The position numbers were made by a program, and so were the translations under genes. A stretch of 16,497 nucleotides of DNA from Cerioporus squamosus. Taxonomy: Eukaryota; Basidiomycota; Agaricomycetes; Polyporales; Polyporaceae. Below are positions 7,157 through 16,497 of this stretch, one piece after another (within the stretch, counting starts at the first letter, position 1; each line of letters begins with the position of its first letter). The notes beneath the pieces are model-generated. The model did not search any database, was not told where the DNA came from, and saw only the letters and a program-made list of their open reading frames with translations. The stretch covers positions 1 to 16,497 of the forward strand of contig JABYQS010000633.1 of the NCBI GenBank assembly GCA_022592435.1. Reading direction: 5' to 3'.

Positions 7157-8370
7157 AGTCGATGCTGCACAAGATCGGGAAGGAAGACGAGCTGCACTCG
7201 CTGAAGCCACCTTCGAGGCGACTGGTGATGAGGGAGAGCAGGTAGTATTCGCGTCGGATAGAGTGGCAAAGGCCGACGTGACGACGAGATCAGCCTGACA
7301 TGGGGGAGTTGTCGAGCCTCAGGCCGTCCGACGGGGGAGAGTCATACCGAGATCCATGGCGGAGGAACAAGTACTTGGCGTGATCTACTCGACTGGTTGA
7401 GGAGAAGGGGATCAGACCGGACGCGGCGACATAGGCGAGCCTACTGGCGCGTGAGTAGACGGCGCCCAGGCAAGCAGTGTGCTTTTTAACCGTGCGGACG
7501 AGTATGCTCCTGTGCACACGGATCGTCTTCTGCACGCGTGCACGGTGGAGATGTCGAGCGAGGGGCAGGCGGACAAGCGGGCTGCGGGGCCCGACATGAC
7601 AAGGTGATGAAGGCCCGTGAGAGGGGTCGATTGGCTAGTGCGGTACGTACGACGTACGGTTTCGTTTACTAGGATGGAAGGGCGAGAGAGCAGTGGAAAG
7701 ATATCGTCGCTCGAGTCCGTTCGCACCCTCCCGGATACTCCCTGAGACCTGTTGAAGCTGGTTGCAACGTCCGGTACGCCGAGATCCTGCGGGTATTGCG
7801 CCGCTGAAGTATATTCGGATGAAGCCCGCTCGGACCAGCCAAGGACCGTGACGTTCCGCTTGGAGTGAACTGTACGCGTACATAGCGAGCACCAATTCTA
7901 GATGGAAGTGAGCATTGCAGTCCGGCAGGAGTGACAGAGGCGATGGAACACGTACGAAACATTGTATGTTCTTCTGGTATCCGCAACGAAGGCATCGAGT
8001 GCTGTGCAAGAGCAACCGCGAGGTCATGACTCCGAAGCCCTGGCGGGCGTTCGGCCCATCAGAGCGCCATCCGCTAGCCACCTCAAAGCTCCCGCATGCC
8101 CACCACCACCGTGACCCACTGCAGTCAGCCACGGAGTCCGGGTCGAGGCACTCTGCGATGGCGATGTTGCGGAGGTGCGTTGTCATCTGAATGTTTGCCC
8201 GGATGCTCGCCGACAGTGGAAAGCGCCGGGCCCGGGAGCTATCCCGGAAGGGCGAGGTATGGAGCACCCCGTAGCAACGGTAGCTGCGATACACGAGAGC
8301 GGTACGGGAAGGGGAGGGGGTGTCCGGAAGCAAATCTGTGACGGGGAGGGCGAGCGGACGTGCTGCGTAG
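7157..8370. other. No supported gene
   Basis: Open stretches exist on both strands, the longest on the minus strand at 7635-8333, but none shows a recognisable motif, good start context or coherent splice structure. The right-hand end is presumably the promoter of the gene starting at 8505. Confidence 0.5.
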
Positions 8371-8378
8371 GCGGCGGA

Positions 8379-8386
8379 TATATATA
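8379..8386 (+). promoter_or_regulatory. TATA box upstream of the calycin-like gene
   Basis: TATATATA stands alone in GC-rich sequence 126 nt before the ATG at 8505, a usual distance allowing for a 5' leader of about 90 nt. Confidence 0.55.
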
Positions 8387-8504
8387 CGTAACCTCAGGCT
8401 GCCGGGAGAAGTTGTCAGCAGAACGAGAGTCGACAGCTTGACCCGGAAACACATACCTCAGCCCCACTCCCACACGTGCATCTAGTCACTACGCACGCTT
8501 CACC

Positions 8505-9244
8505 ATGGCCGCTCCAGCAGAGATGACCTCCCGCGACTTCAGCGGCAAGTTCGTCATGGTGAGCGTACCGCGACCATGACCGTGAGCACAGACTGACTCT
8601 GACCCGCCTCGGATCGCAGAACAATGACCCTGTACGAGAACGAGCAAGACATCCTCAAGGCGCAAGGCGTCGGCTGGGCGATGCGCAAGACGCTCTCCCT
8701 GGCCGTCCCGCACCTCGCGATCAAGCACTCCACCGACGCCGCCGGGGTCGAGCGCATCGACGTCGATCAGACCGTTCCTGGGCTGCGCTCGGCCACCGAG
8801 CACCGCGTGCTGGACTGGTCGCCGAAGACGGTGGAGAGCCCGATCTTTGGGCGCTCGTGGTGCGGAGCCACCGGGTGAAGGCCGACGCGCTCGATGTTGC
8901 GTGGTTGAGGGAGGGGTTGCTCCCGGAGACGTTTGTTGACGGGACGGTTGTGCATATGCTCGCGCAAAGCGACCCGGAGAAGGGCGGAGAGGGCTGGCGC
9001 ATGGAGCAGGTGAGCGGCTGACTGTGGCTGTGGACTTGCAGGAGACTTACGCGGATGATCCTGCAGACGTGGGGCTTCGATTATGTCGGCGGGGCGAAGA
9101 GATACGTCCGGCGCGCGTATCTCGTTGGTTCGAAGGGTGAAACGGTCCAGGGCCGTCTGGTGTACGACTACGGTGAGTGTCTCCCAATCTTTATCACTCG
9201 GAGCGGACATCTCGCTTACCCGCATGACAGAGGGGACGCTCTGA
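8505..9244 (+). pseudogene. Calycin/lipocalin-like conserved fungal protein with a compensated double frameshift
   Basis: Four exons, 8505-8558, 8620-9009, 9067-9172 and 9231-9244, with GT-AG introns of 61, 57 and 58 nt. The start has a strong context (CACCATGG). Spliced, they give 187 codons with no stop. I recognise a small fungal family with a calycin-like beta-barrel: exon 1 ends DFSGKFVM, exon 2 ends in the conserved VVRSHRVKADALD and VVHMLAQSDPEKGGEGW, exon 3 has TWGFDYVGGAKRYVRRAYL and RLVYDY. The family usually binds or carries a hydrophobic ligand; the function here is unknown. Between about 8626 and 8851 the conserved reading is in the +1 frame (DILKAQGVGWAMRKTLSL, GVERIDVDQTVPG, HRVLDWSPK), consistent with one extra base near 8625 and one missing near 8852. 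The spliced frame therefore encodes about 75 unrelated, Arg-rich residues there. It may be a damaged gene or carry two sequence errors. Confidence 0.72.
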
Positions 9245-9796
9245 GCGGGCAACTGAGCAAGCTGCACGAGGAGCCAGATGTTGCGCATTTGAGCCATAGA
9301 TATCATGGTACCGCTTGAGGTTGGCAGGCTAACAGAGCATTAGTCAGTGGCAAAAGAGCCTCCCAGAGGTGTGCGCAGCCCGAAGGGGCCTGAGGCAGAC
9401 GCAGCAATCGCCGTTCTGTATGGCATGAGCTCTGGGTCGGACTGACTCGAAGTGCGTGTTTATGGTGAGCGTCCCTGTTAAGTAATCGTAGACGCACCGG
9501 GTGTCGCAGGGTGTCGCAGATCACTCACCGGCTTGTAGACGTCACATTTCGACCAAGTACATCACGACTCCTGGCCTACAGCTAAGCAGTGGCGACACCT
9601 GCGTGGTAGACGTCGGTAGTATCGTATTAGGTCGTAGTACTCGCACTCTCCCCAGCCTGAGGGGCAAGTGACTGGAATCTTCAGAGGTTCAAGTCAAAGA
9701 CTGGAAAGTGGGCCATCAAATACTGGCCATAGCTGAAGTTGTGCTGCACTTACCACGATACAACTTTGAGAATGGTGCGGGCACTTACCACACGTT
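9245..9796. other. No supported gene
   Basis: This is presumably the 3' end of the calycin-like transcript followed by intergenic DNA. An alternative last acceptor (after 9232) would extend that protein to a stop near 9318. An 11-bp direct repeat GCACTTACCAC occurs at 9745-9755 and 9781-9791, just upstream of the tRNA. Confidence 0.5.
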
Positions 9797-9818
9797 ATAT
9801 GAGGCTTGTACCTCATAT
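9797..9818. repeat. Inverted repeat abutting the tRNA 5' end
   Basis: ATATGAGG (9797-9804) and CCTCATAT (9811-9818) are perfect 8-bp arms around CTTGTA. The right arm ends on the first base of the tRNA. Confidence 0.85.
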
Positions 9819-9889
9819 CCGATATGGTGTAGTGGCTAACATTATCGCCTCTCACGCGATAGCCTGGGGTTCGATTCCCCGTGTCGGAA
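9818..9889 (+). tRNA. tRNA-Glu (anticodon CTC)
   Basis: A full cloverleaf folds by eye. The acceptor stem TCCGATA (9818-9824) pairs with TGTCGGA (9882-9888), with one G-T pair. The D arm is GTGT/ACAT with a GG-containing loop. The anticodon stem ATCGC/GCGAT encloses the loop CTCTCAC, giving anticodon CTC at 9851-9853, which reads the Glu codon GAG. The T arm has the loop TTCGATT. Internal Pol III promoters are visible: A box TGGTGTAGTGGC from 9825 and B box GGTTCGATTCC at 9868-9878. There is no intron and CCA is not encoded, as usual in eukaryotes. GAG is a favoured Glu codon in GC-rich fungi. Confidence 0.96.
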
Positions 9890-9908
9890 TCCGTCAGTGG
9901 TTGGTCTA

Positions 9909-9914
9909 TTTTTT
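9909..9914 (+). terminator. RNA polymerase III terminator of tRNA-Glu
   Basis: A run of six T residues begins 20 nt after the tRNA end, the standard Pol III stop signal. Confidence 0.85.
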
Positions 9915-10602
9915 CCCCGCCGGCACGGCTGTTCGAAAGGCTCAGAAGTACTGTCAGTTCGTATAGTATGTATGTATCTAGCTCGTGGTACTATTACCCG
10001 TTCCCAAACGCACAGTAACTACCGGCATCTGAGCTACGGTCTCCAACCGCAAGTTCACGCGTACTCTCCTGTACTCACCCGCAGTGACACGGCACACCAT
10101 CCGTCTCTCGCACCGTGGCACCGTAGCGAACAGCGCTCTATTGATACACTACAACTACGGGCCTCGCGCGACCGCGCGCAAGGGGGCATGACGAAGTTTC
10201 AAGTCGAAATCTGCAGCATGTGCGGTGGTGCGATGGGTCAAGTATGTACTCGTACGTGTCATCACTGTGTACGATCCGACGCGGCAAGTGTGCAAGGGTG
10301 CGAGGCAAGTGTCAATGGTATATCTCCATACGGTAGGGAACAGTCCATCCTGCGGGCCGCAGCCTCGGGTCGGGTACTCGCGGGATGTCACAAGAAGGCG
10401 CAGACCCGCAGCGCGTGCGCGGATTATTATATACAAGAGGGAGTCGGAGGACGAGGGGACGGTGGAGGAGGTGCGAGGCATCCAGGAAGTCATGTGTGGG
10501 TGTAGGAGTGAGATCAACGAACGTGGGAAGGGTGACGGTGGGGTGGTAGCGAGAGGCGAAAATAGGCGGGACTGCAGGGAGGGGTGAGGGGGGGCGAAGG
10601 GG
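9915..10602. other. No supported gene
   Basis: This lies between the tRNA and the convergent TVP38-like gene. Open stretches on both strands lack motifs. The right part probably includes the 3' untranslated region of the minus-strand gene. Confidence 0.5.
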
Positions 10603-10632
10603 CGACAACGACAGCGACAGCGACAACGACAG
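10603..10632. repeat. Hexanucleotide tandem repeat, five units
   Basis: Five units of CGACAA or CGACAG in the order A-G-G-A-G. It lies about 90 nt beyond the TVP38-like stop codon, probably in its 3' untranslated region. Confidence 0.9.
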
Positions 10633-10721
10633 GAACAACGTACCGTACATCCCGGCGGCATCATGATCCACCAACCAGACAAGAACAGCGAGCCTCGGCT
10701 CGAGAACATCACGCGCACCAC

Positions 10722-13700
10722 TCACCGTGGCGGTAGCGACGAGTACGACGGCGGCAACGAGTGCCCGTCCGACGACGACGCGCCATGCACCGTCGCCTCG
10801 CTCTCGTAACTCGAGTCCTCCGTGACGCCCCGCGAGTGCCCGCCCGCGGCCGTGTAGAACGTCGCGTCGCTCGCCTCTGCCTCATGCCCGTGTCCGTACG
10901 TAGCCTCGTACGGGTTCGGCATTGGGTCCGAGAACGGATTCGTATGCGTCGGCGGCGCCCCAGGCTCCATACTCGGCAGAGGCGGTGGTGGCGGCTGCGG
11001 GATTTGCGGTAGTGCAGAGTGAGGAGGGGTGCTTGGGTAGTGCTGCATCTGTGCGTGTTCGCACTGCTGCCGCGCCGCTGTGTGGATCTTCGTCCGGTAC
11101 CGCGGCGCCTCCCCAGCCTGCACAGTGAACGTCTCGGGCGGCGGTGACCCATAGCCTCGTGGTGGCGCCTGCCGCTGATACGACATGCCCTGCGGCTGTG
11201 GACCCGCCTGAGGATGCGGAACGCGGTGAGCGTCGGCGAATGGGTCGCGCGGCGGAGATGCGACGCGCTGCATGGGGAGCTGGGATGGAGGAGAGGGGTA
11301 CGCGTAGCCTGCGCCTGGCGGGAGGGCGACACCGTTGTATGGGCGTTCGCTCATCGCCTGCTCTGCACGACGGGGTTGCGGCGCGTACATGGGGTGGCTC
11401 GGCTGGCCATACTTCGCGAGCGGGATGTCGGTCCCGGACGCAGCGGGGTTGAACGCGACGGAAGCCGTCGACTCCATGACCGCTGGGTTGCCATACGGCA
11501 AGCCCGGCGTGGAAGCCATGTTCATCTTCGCTTGCCTGTACGTAAAGGTCAGTGAAGAACTGGGCGACAATGAAGGGAAGACATACCGCGCCTTGCGCCG
11601 CGCATAGATCACCTGCGGCTTCACCTTGTTCATCTGGTGGTAGATGTACCACATCGCGCCGATGGTGATCAGCGTCGTCACGCCCAGCACGACGTCCTTG
11701 ATGATCGTGTCCGACGTGCTCGACGTCCCGTCCTCGCTCTGCTCCAGCGCGACGCCCAGGTACACCGTGATGAACTGCTTTGGCAGCGACAGGATCGCCG
11801 CGATCGAGAACGTGATCACGCCCATGCCGCACGTCGAGAATACCGCCGTCGTAACTGCGTGTGCGGGTTAGCTGCGAAAAACGCGGGAGGAAGGAGGACG
11901 CACAGTGGCCAGGGATGGCGCTCAGCCGCGCGATGAGTGCGATCTTGAACCCGCCATCGCGCACGACCTGCGCCAGGCACGCGTACGAGAGCTTCGTCCG
12001 CTCGAGCTTCTCGCCGCGCACGGAACAGCAGTACTTGAATGCGCTGCGGGACGTCAGACATGCACCTGTGCACGAGTCAAAGCACTCACTAGAAGTTGCC
12101 CAACTCGCCGAGGAAAGTCCCCGCGGCGACAATCCCGAAGCCGGGTCCGAGGCCCCACACGAGACCGCAGAGGATCGCGACGATTTCGTGGCCAAACAGC
12201 TGCGCAGGTCGTCAGCATACGCGTGTCTGACATCAAAGAGGCAACTCACCGGAGGGAAGGAAATCACGAACAACACCGCTATCGGTATTGTCCAGCCATA
12301 TGGGAGGCTAAAGGGAGGATACAATCAGCACCAAGTACTTGCGAGACGTAAGAGACAACAGCAACGATAGCCAGCCCACAACGAAAGGAGTCAACAACAG
12401 CCTGGACTACGAACGAGCGGTCTGCCCGCTAGCACGAAACGGAAGCGGAGCTCGCAAGTGCTCTAGCAAAGTCGGGATCCTGAGCCTTGGGAAGCTCTGC
12501 CGGCGCTGCGAGCGGGTCGAATATCCAGGTTCCCAAGTCGTCCATGCAGAGTGAGTGCTCCCGGTGATGCCCAATGGCGGCGAGCACGAAACACACGCAC
12601 ACATGAGCGAAAAGCTCAGCGTCCCAGCACACGAGCGCTGACAGCATGCGCGCACCACAGCGGGAGCACAGCACAAAGGCTGGACATCCCGGTCACAAAG
12701 ACCACGCCACGAGCTGTGCGCGGTGTTCATGGAGTCGACGTCCGAGACATCGGCGTCTCATGCCCGCGAAACCGGAGCCTCGCACCTACGATGGCCAGCG
12801 AATGCGACTTCCCGTTCGGCAGCCGCACTTCGCCCGTGACTCCCAGGGGGGAACCCATACTATGCGTCTTCTGCGCCGTGTTCGTGGAGTTCGGAGCTAG
12901 ATGCCACATTGGAGGAGGAGCGCACGTCAAGTGCATGCCCGCTGAGTTGCGGGGCTATTCGCGGACGGAAAGACTAGTCACGATGGAACGAATGCCACGG
13001 CGAGTCACTGCATCGCAGAGCTTGAACGTGCCTCGACGGGCATCCGCGTCTCATGCAAGCGTAACTATGCTCATATCCTCCGCACACGAGATATCTCGCT
13101 GCACTCCCGCCGCCCCAGGTGGCAAGGCTCCTAAGAGCGGGCATATCTGCTCCGGCGTGCGTGCTCTGCTTTCCGATGCGAGACGAAGGGCGAACCTGCT
13201 ACGCGTCGCGCGGGTGCGCCCAAACAGGTCGTTGATCCATAGTTTAGCCGCGCCCACTCGCCGTAAATGAACCTCACGGCGATACAGAAGCCTTCAGGGA
13301 TGCGTAGGAGCGGCCTCGCGAGACCTCTTGTCTATCAGCCATGCATATCCACGCTGCGTCTTACGCCGATCTCGTAGGCGTTTGCGCTCATGCATGCATA
13401 CTGCGTGTGATACGACGTCATGCTTTCGCTACATGCCATTTCTCATGCGTATGCCGTGTAGCAGCGTGCAGGACAGGAAGATGGAGAGCCTTCCCCCTAC
13501 AACCGTGCACCGGCGAAGATGTCTCGCTGTAGTTCCGCCCGAGGTGGTAAGGTCCTGACAGCGGTCGTCAGACGTAACTGTCGCGATGCGCCTGCTTTGC
13601 GCTGTCGACGTACATGCGCGCTGCACTGCGAATGACTGCGATAGGCTCCCGTAGACTAGTGCCAGGGCCTTCAATGTGCGCACAACGCCGGGCGGGAGCA

Positions 13701-15011
13701 CAGCGAAACCGCTTGCCAGCGGAGGGTGTGCGATCACCAGGTCATCTGCAAACCGACTGTAGAGACTGCGTCATCCGACGATCTCCCAGGCGTCCGGCTC
13801 GTGGACGCACACACCCCGCGGGATGACGGCATGTGCTCTTCTCCGCATCCACGAGGAATCGCAGAGGCTATGCGCGGGCACAGAAACGGGGTGGGCGACG
13901 GAGGGTCGCCAGTCTGGTGTAGTCTTGAAGCCCAACCGATATAGGACGCGTCTTGTCCCATCCTAGAGAAGCAGGGGAACGGACAGGAGACGGGACAAGA
14001 CACAGCCCTGAACACCTGGTGACTTTCGTACAGGCGGGTGGGGGGTGCTGCTCCTCTGTCTCCTTCTTGTTGCCTTTCTAGGACCGCCCTACAATCTGGG
14101 TTCGAGACTAACCCACGACTCGAGCAGGTCATGGACGTAGGGCACGGCGGTAGGCGCAATGAGCCTCCAGGCTGAGTGCTTCATTGCACCGTAGCAGCAA
14201 TCCTAGAGACCCGGGCCCATGACAACGACAAGGCCATATAATGAACGAGCAGGGCGTCCTCATACAATCTCGCAAGCATCCGTGCTCGTGCACACACCCG
14301 TTGATCATGGAGCGATGTCACTCGCAGATCCTGCGCCGCGGCTGCGTAATCCAGCACTAGGTGCATGCTCGAAGGAACAGGGTGCGCATACATAGACCAA
14401 CTCATATCGAGGAGAGGAAGAGTAAGATGGGCGATAGAGAGGAGAGTGATGGCCAGTGCAGAGAAGAAGGAAGACGGATGAGAAGGAAACTCACTCGTGC
14501 ATCCAGGTCGCGGCGGGCTTGAGCCAGTTGACGATCTGGGAGTGGTACACCGTGAAGAGGATGACGCCGACCAAGCAGACGATGAAGGCGACGTAGTACC
14601 CTGCATGATCGCGTCTCCGTCAGTAGCCATCGAACGAGAGAACATGCGCGGGCACGCACAGAGCCAGTCCCTGCGTATCCAGTACCTCCACTTGAGCATG
14701 GCCTCCCAGTCGAACACGCTGTTCTTCGAGAGCTCCTTCGCCTCGCTGGGCGTCGGACTCGGGGTCCTGTTCACCGCGCGCACGTCCACCGCGGCGCCCC
14801 GTATGCCTTCCTTCGCAATCCCGCCGCCGCCGCCGCCGCCGCCGCCCTTGTCGCGCTCGTGTTCGGTGGAGGAGTCGCTGTCGAGCGAGGCGGCGCTGCC
14901 GTCGTAGCGGCCGTGCGGGGGATAGGGGTATGTGGGGGCCACGCCGACGCTCGCGTAGGGTATGTTGGAGGACGGAGAGCGGGGAGAGTACGCCGGGTAC
15001 GGGGATGCCAT
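10722..15011 (-). CDS. TVP38: TVP38/VTT-domain (SNARE-associated Golgi) membrane protein, seven exons
   Basis: Minus-strand exons: 15011-14660, 14600-14495, 12307-12250, 12199-12090, 12043-11904, 11854-11587, 11535-10722. All introns are GT-AG, every phase matches, and the product is 615 residues. Residues 1-117 are a cytosolic Pro/Ser-rich tail with a nine-Gly run (56-64) and TPSPTPSEAKELSK. The first membrane helix is about 119-138. The VTT domain runs from about 154 to 290, with LPYGWTIPIAVLFVISFPP, LFGHEIVAILCGLVWG, GTFLGELGNFYAFKYCC, then ARLSAIPGHFTTAVFSTCGM and LSLPKQFITVYLGV. A last helix lies at about 309-329, then a basic YARRKARQAK and a long Pro/Gln-rich cytosolic tail. Yeast Tvp38 is a late-Golgi protein; the wider family includes the VMP1/TMEM41B scramblases. 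A role in Golgi or endomembrane lipid handling is inferred from family. Introns 1 and 3-6 are 46-59 nt, but intron 2 is 2187 nt and splits the protein just before the VTT domain. Confidence 0.9.
12735..13564 (-). repeat. Degenerate repeat units inside the large intron
   Basis: Three minus-strand stretches, starting near 13564, 13141 and 12857, resemble each other. The first two share CCACCT-GGGCGG followed by CAGCGAGA-ATCT. All three end in GCATGAGA followed by a GC-rich or GG-rich hexamer (13041-13056 and 12749-12764 are the closest pair). Another close pair is 12714-12736 and 12867-12889 (GTGTTC-TGGAGT). The spacings, 423 and 284, are close to multiples of 141-142 nt. Similarity is partial and was judged by eye. 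Confidence 0.4.
13950..14001. repeat. 10-bp inverted repeat in the large intron
   Basis: GTCTTGTCCC (13950-13959) and GGGACAAGAC (13992-14001) are perfect complements around 32 nt. Confidence 0.8.
14156..14187. repeat. Hairpin in the large intron
   Basis: GCAATGA-GC and GC-TTCATTGC pair over nine positions with one bulged base, around CTCCAGGCTGAGT. Confidence 0.65.
14821..14844. repeat. (CCG)8 trinucleotide repeat encoding poly-Gly
   Basis: Eight perfect CCG units in exon 1 of the TVP38-like gene encode most of the Gly56-Gly64 run in the cytosolic tail. The tract is likely to vary in length between strains. Confidence 0.9.
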
Positions 15012-16497
15012 CGCGAACGCGGCAAGTCGAACACGGAGAGTGGGAGTGGGGTGTCGCGTCGGGTAGACCAGCCAGCCAGAGACGAGCGAGCGCGGGGTTC
15101 GTGGGGGACGTGCAGGCGAGAAGGCGGGCAGCGGGCAGAACGGAGACGGGAGGAGAAGGTGGAGTGGCGACCGCGCTCAGGCTGGCGATGGTCGTTGTCC
15201 TTGGCCTGCGGCGGTTCCCACGGCGCGCATGCTGTGCTCGTCGCCAACCCCCGCCCGCCCGCGTTTTGTTTCGACGTCGACGTTGCGCTGCTCGTCCGCC
15301 GTCTGGCTCAGCGTACTCGCTGGACAATAGCGCGGCGCGGTTGCTTCGCCTCCATTCCTCAGGCGTTGCTGCAGACATGTCTCGACTTGCCGGCACTCGC
15401 TTCGGGCTGCGCACACCGCTGGGACGCTTCCGTCTCCTCAGGCTGTTACTGCTGTTCTCATCGCCATCGCGATCTCTCCGTCCTGCTCGCTGCCTTGGCC
15501 CATGGACTCGCGCTCGCAGTCGGTCGCAGGGAACGTGGATATCAACCATCCTCTCTGTCTTCCCAAGTGTCAAGGCGTGCAAGAGTTCTGTGGCGACTGC
15601 TGCTCGACCCAGCACTTCCTGGTACGCTTCCCGGCCGAGGTGGAGTACGCTCGCTCTCGTGGCGAGCACTAGTGGGCGACCGATCCTCCGAGAAGGACTA
15701 GCAGCCCGATGTCTGGCGTGGGCAACCTTGCTGTGCAGACGTGAAGGCGGCAAGTCATAGGTAGCCTGGCATGCGGAGACCGCCGCTTGTACCCCGTGCG
15801 CACAGGCTACTACTCGCACATTCCCTCCCCTCGTGCTCCTTTACCACCGGCAGAAGCATCATTGTGCCAACGGCGGGATGGACGCTGCCTCCCGGCGCCC
15901 CGCTGTGGTTATCTCCACCACGGTGGCAAGCATCCCAGTCCCTGGCCTGGGCACTCCCTACGCCCGCCCTAGCGCTGTCCACGCACGTCCTGCAGGCCTC
16001 CGTATCCATCCAGGATGCCAGATACAGAAGCATCATCGCGCTCTTGCGTGCACTCGCATCCCGCCCAGAACTTACGTATGCGCCACCCACCCCTCTGCCG
16101 TCCGCTCAGACCACGTAGAGTACTCACGACACATCGTTCACACACGGATCTGCAATCCGCGACCGGGCGTAGTACTAGCAGTCAACATCGAAGGCCGCCG
16201 TCTCCGGTACGTTGCCCCGTGAACGGCGAGCGCAAAGTTTCGGGTTCCCTCGCCGCGCTACCCCCTACCCCTACACATATCCCACTTCGCCGTTCGCGGC
16301 AGCATGCTCGGGATTCTGGGTGTGGCCGTACATGGCTGTTAACGTTCATATCCGAGTGTTCGACGGCTAACCAGCCTCGGTCCCCCGGGTGTATATCACG
16401 CGCATACATCGTTGCGCCGTGGACGTTTCCCTTTCTGCAGACCTGTTACCACGTCGTCGTGATACCAGTACATGTTCATGCAGGCGAAAGTCGGGTC
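15012..16497. other. No supported gene; includes the presumed TVP38 promoter
   Basis: Long open stretches exist here on both strands (for example plus 14930-15760 and minus 14620-15819), but their translations are Arg/Pro/Ser-rich shadows of GC-rich DNA with no motif, no coherent intron pattern and no good start. The bases just above 15011 should hold the TVP38-like promoter and leader. No TATA box stands out. A 9-bp inverted repeat (GAACGGCGA at 16221-16229, TCGCCGTTC at 16287-16295) is the only structure noted. Confidence 0.45.

Larger units (their letters stand above)
12308..14494 (-). other. Oversized intron 2 of the TVP38-like gene (2187 nt)
   Basis: The donor GTGAGT (14494-14489) follows CAC GA, and the acceptor TTTAG (ending 12308) precedes C CTC CCA TAT GGC TGG. 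Joining them gives an Asp codon and the continuous segment WMHDLPYGWTIP expected in the family. A branch-like CTGAT lies about 20 nt before the acceptor. The interior has no convincing gene on either strand. It holds degenerate repeats (12735-13564) and two hairpins (13950-14001, 14156-14187). I could not find clear terminal repeats or a target duplication to define an inserted element. Confidence 0.82.

Noticed and set aside
7635..8333. Minus-strand 232-codon reading frame upstream of the calycin-like gene
   Set aside because: No recognisable family, poor composition for a fungal gene, and no supporting splice or promoter structure.
12429..12674. Minus-strand piece MDDLGTWIFDPLAAPAELPK as a possible extra exon of the TVP38-like gene
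   Set aside because: Exon 2 joins exon 3 directly in the correct phase with the expected family sequence, so no exon is needed here, and this piece has no partner in the family that I recall.
14085..14110. tRNA-like B box (TGGGTTCGAGACTAACCCA) in the large intron, possibly a SINE or tRNA
   Set aside because: The 6-bp stem and TTCGA loop resemble a T arm, but I found no matching A box, D arm, anticodon arm or acceptor stem at the right distance, and no A-rich or repeated tail.
12308..14494. Target duplication at the ends of the large intron (CTATCG shared near both ends)
   Set aside because: A 6-bp match in about 100 nt on each side is expected by chance, and no inverted or long terminal repeats accompany it.
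14859..15760. Two plus-strand reading frames of about 280 codons antisense to TVP38 exon 1
   Set aside because: Arg/Ser-rich translations typical of the antisense of GC-rich coding DNA, no domain, and they overlap a confidently assigned exon.
1..16497. CRISPR arrays, operons, bacterial promoters or prophage
   Set aside because: Spliceosomal introns, a eukaryotic tRNA without CCA, and LTR retrotransposon content show this is fungal nuclear DNA; no regularly spaced identical repeats were seen.

Overview
The window looks like genomic DNA from a GC-rich filamentous fungus, most likely an Agaricomycete (mushroom-forming basidiomycete, polypore-like). The evidence is short spliceosomal introns of 46-61 nt with GTGAGT/GTATGT donors, a strong GC bias at third codon positions, a TVP38/VTT membrane protein of the basidiomycete type, and a Ty3/Gypsy retrotransposon of the kind common in these genomes. 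The species cannot be told from the sequence.

Layout. (1) Bases 1 to about 5296 are the 5' part of a minus-strand Ty3/Gypsy LTR retrotransposon. Reading from high to low coordinates it has a candidate 5' LTR with a TATA box, a candidate primer-binding site, a Gag-protease frame, a short overlap with a canonical-form -1 slippery heptamer, then the start of Pol, which leaves the window inside the reverse transcriptase. Pol is split by a 582-bp non-autonomous hAT-type element (346-927) with perfect 18-bp terminal inverted repeats and a perfect 8-bp target duplication. (2) Bases 5300-8370 hold broken material: a decayed plus-strand coding remnant of unknown identity and a minus-strand WD40-repeat remnant. 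(3) Bases 8379-9244 hold a plus-strand, four-exon gene for a small conserved fungal calycin/lipocalin-like protein. Its second exon carries two compensating 1-nt shifts. (4) A tRNA-Glu(CTC) lies at 9818-9889 with an inverted repeat on its 5' edge and an oligo-T terminator. (5) Bases 10722-15011 hold a seven-exon minus-strand gene for a 615-residue TVP38/VTT protein. Five of its introns are 46-59 nt, but intron 2 is 2187 nt and splits the membrane domain. (6) No gene could be supported upstream of it, 15012-16497.

The genes do not form a pathway. The main story is genome remodelling: a DNA transposon nested inside a retrotransposon, decayed remnants next to the LTR, a probable large insertion tolerated inside an intron, and a gene whose conserved frame is replaced over about 75 codons without introducing a stop. 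All splice sites, frames and repeats were read by eye; family assignments are from memory of protein families, with no database search.
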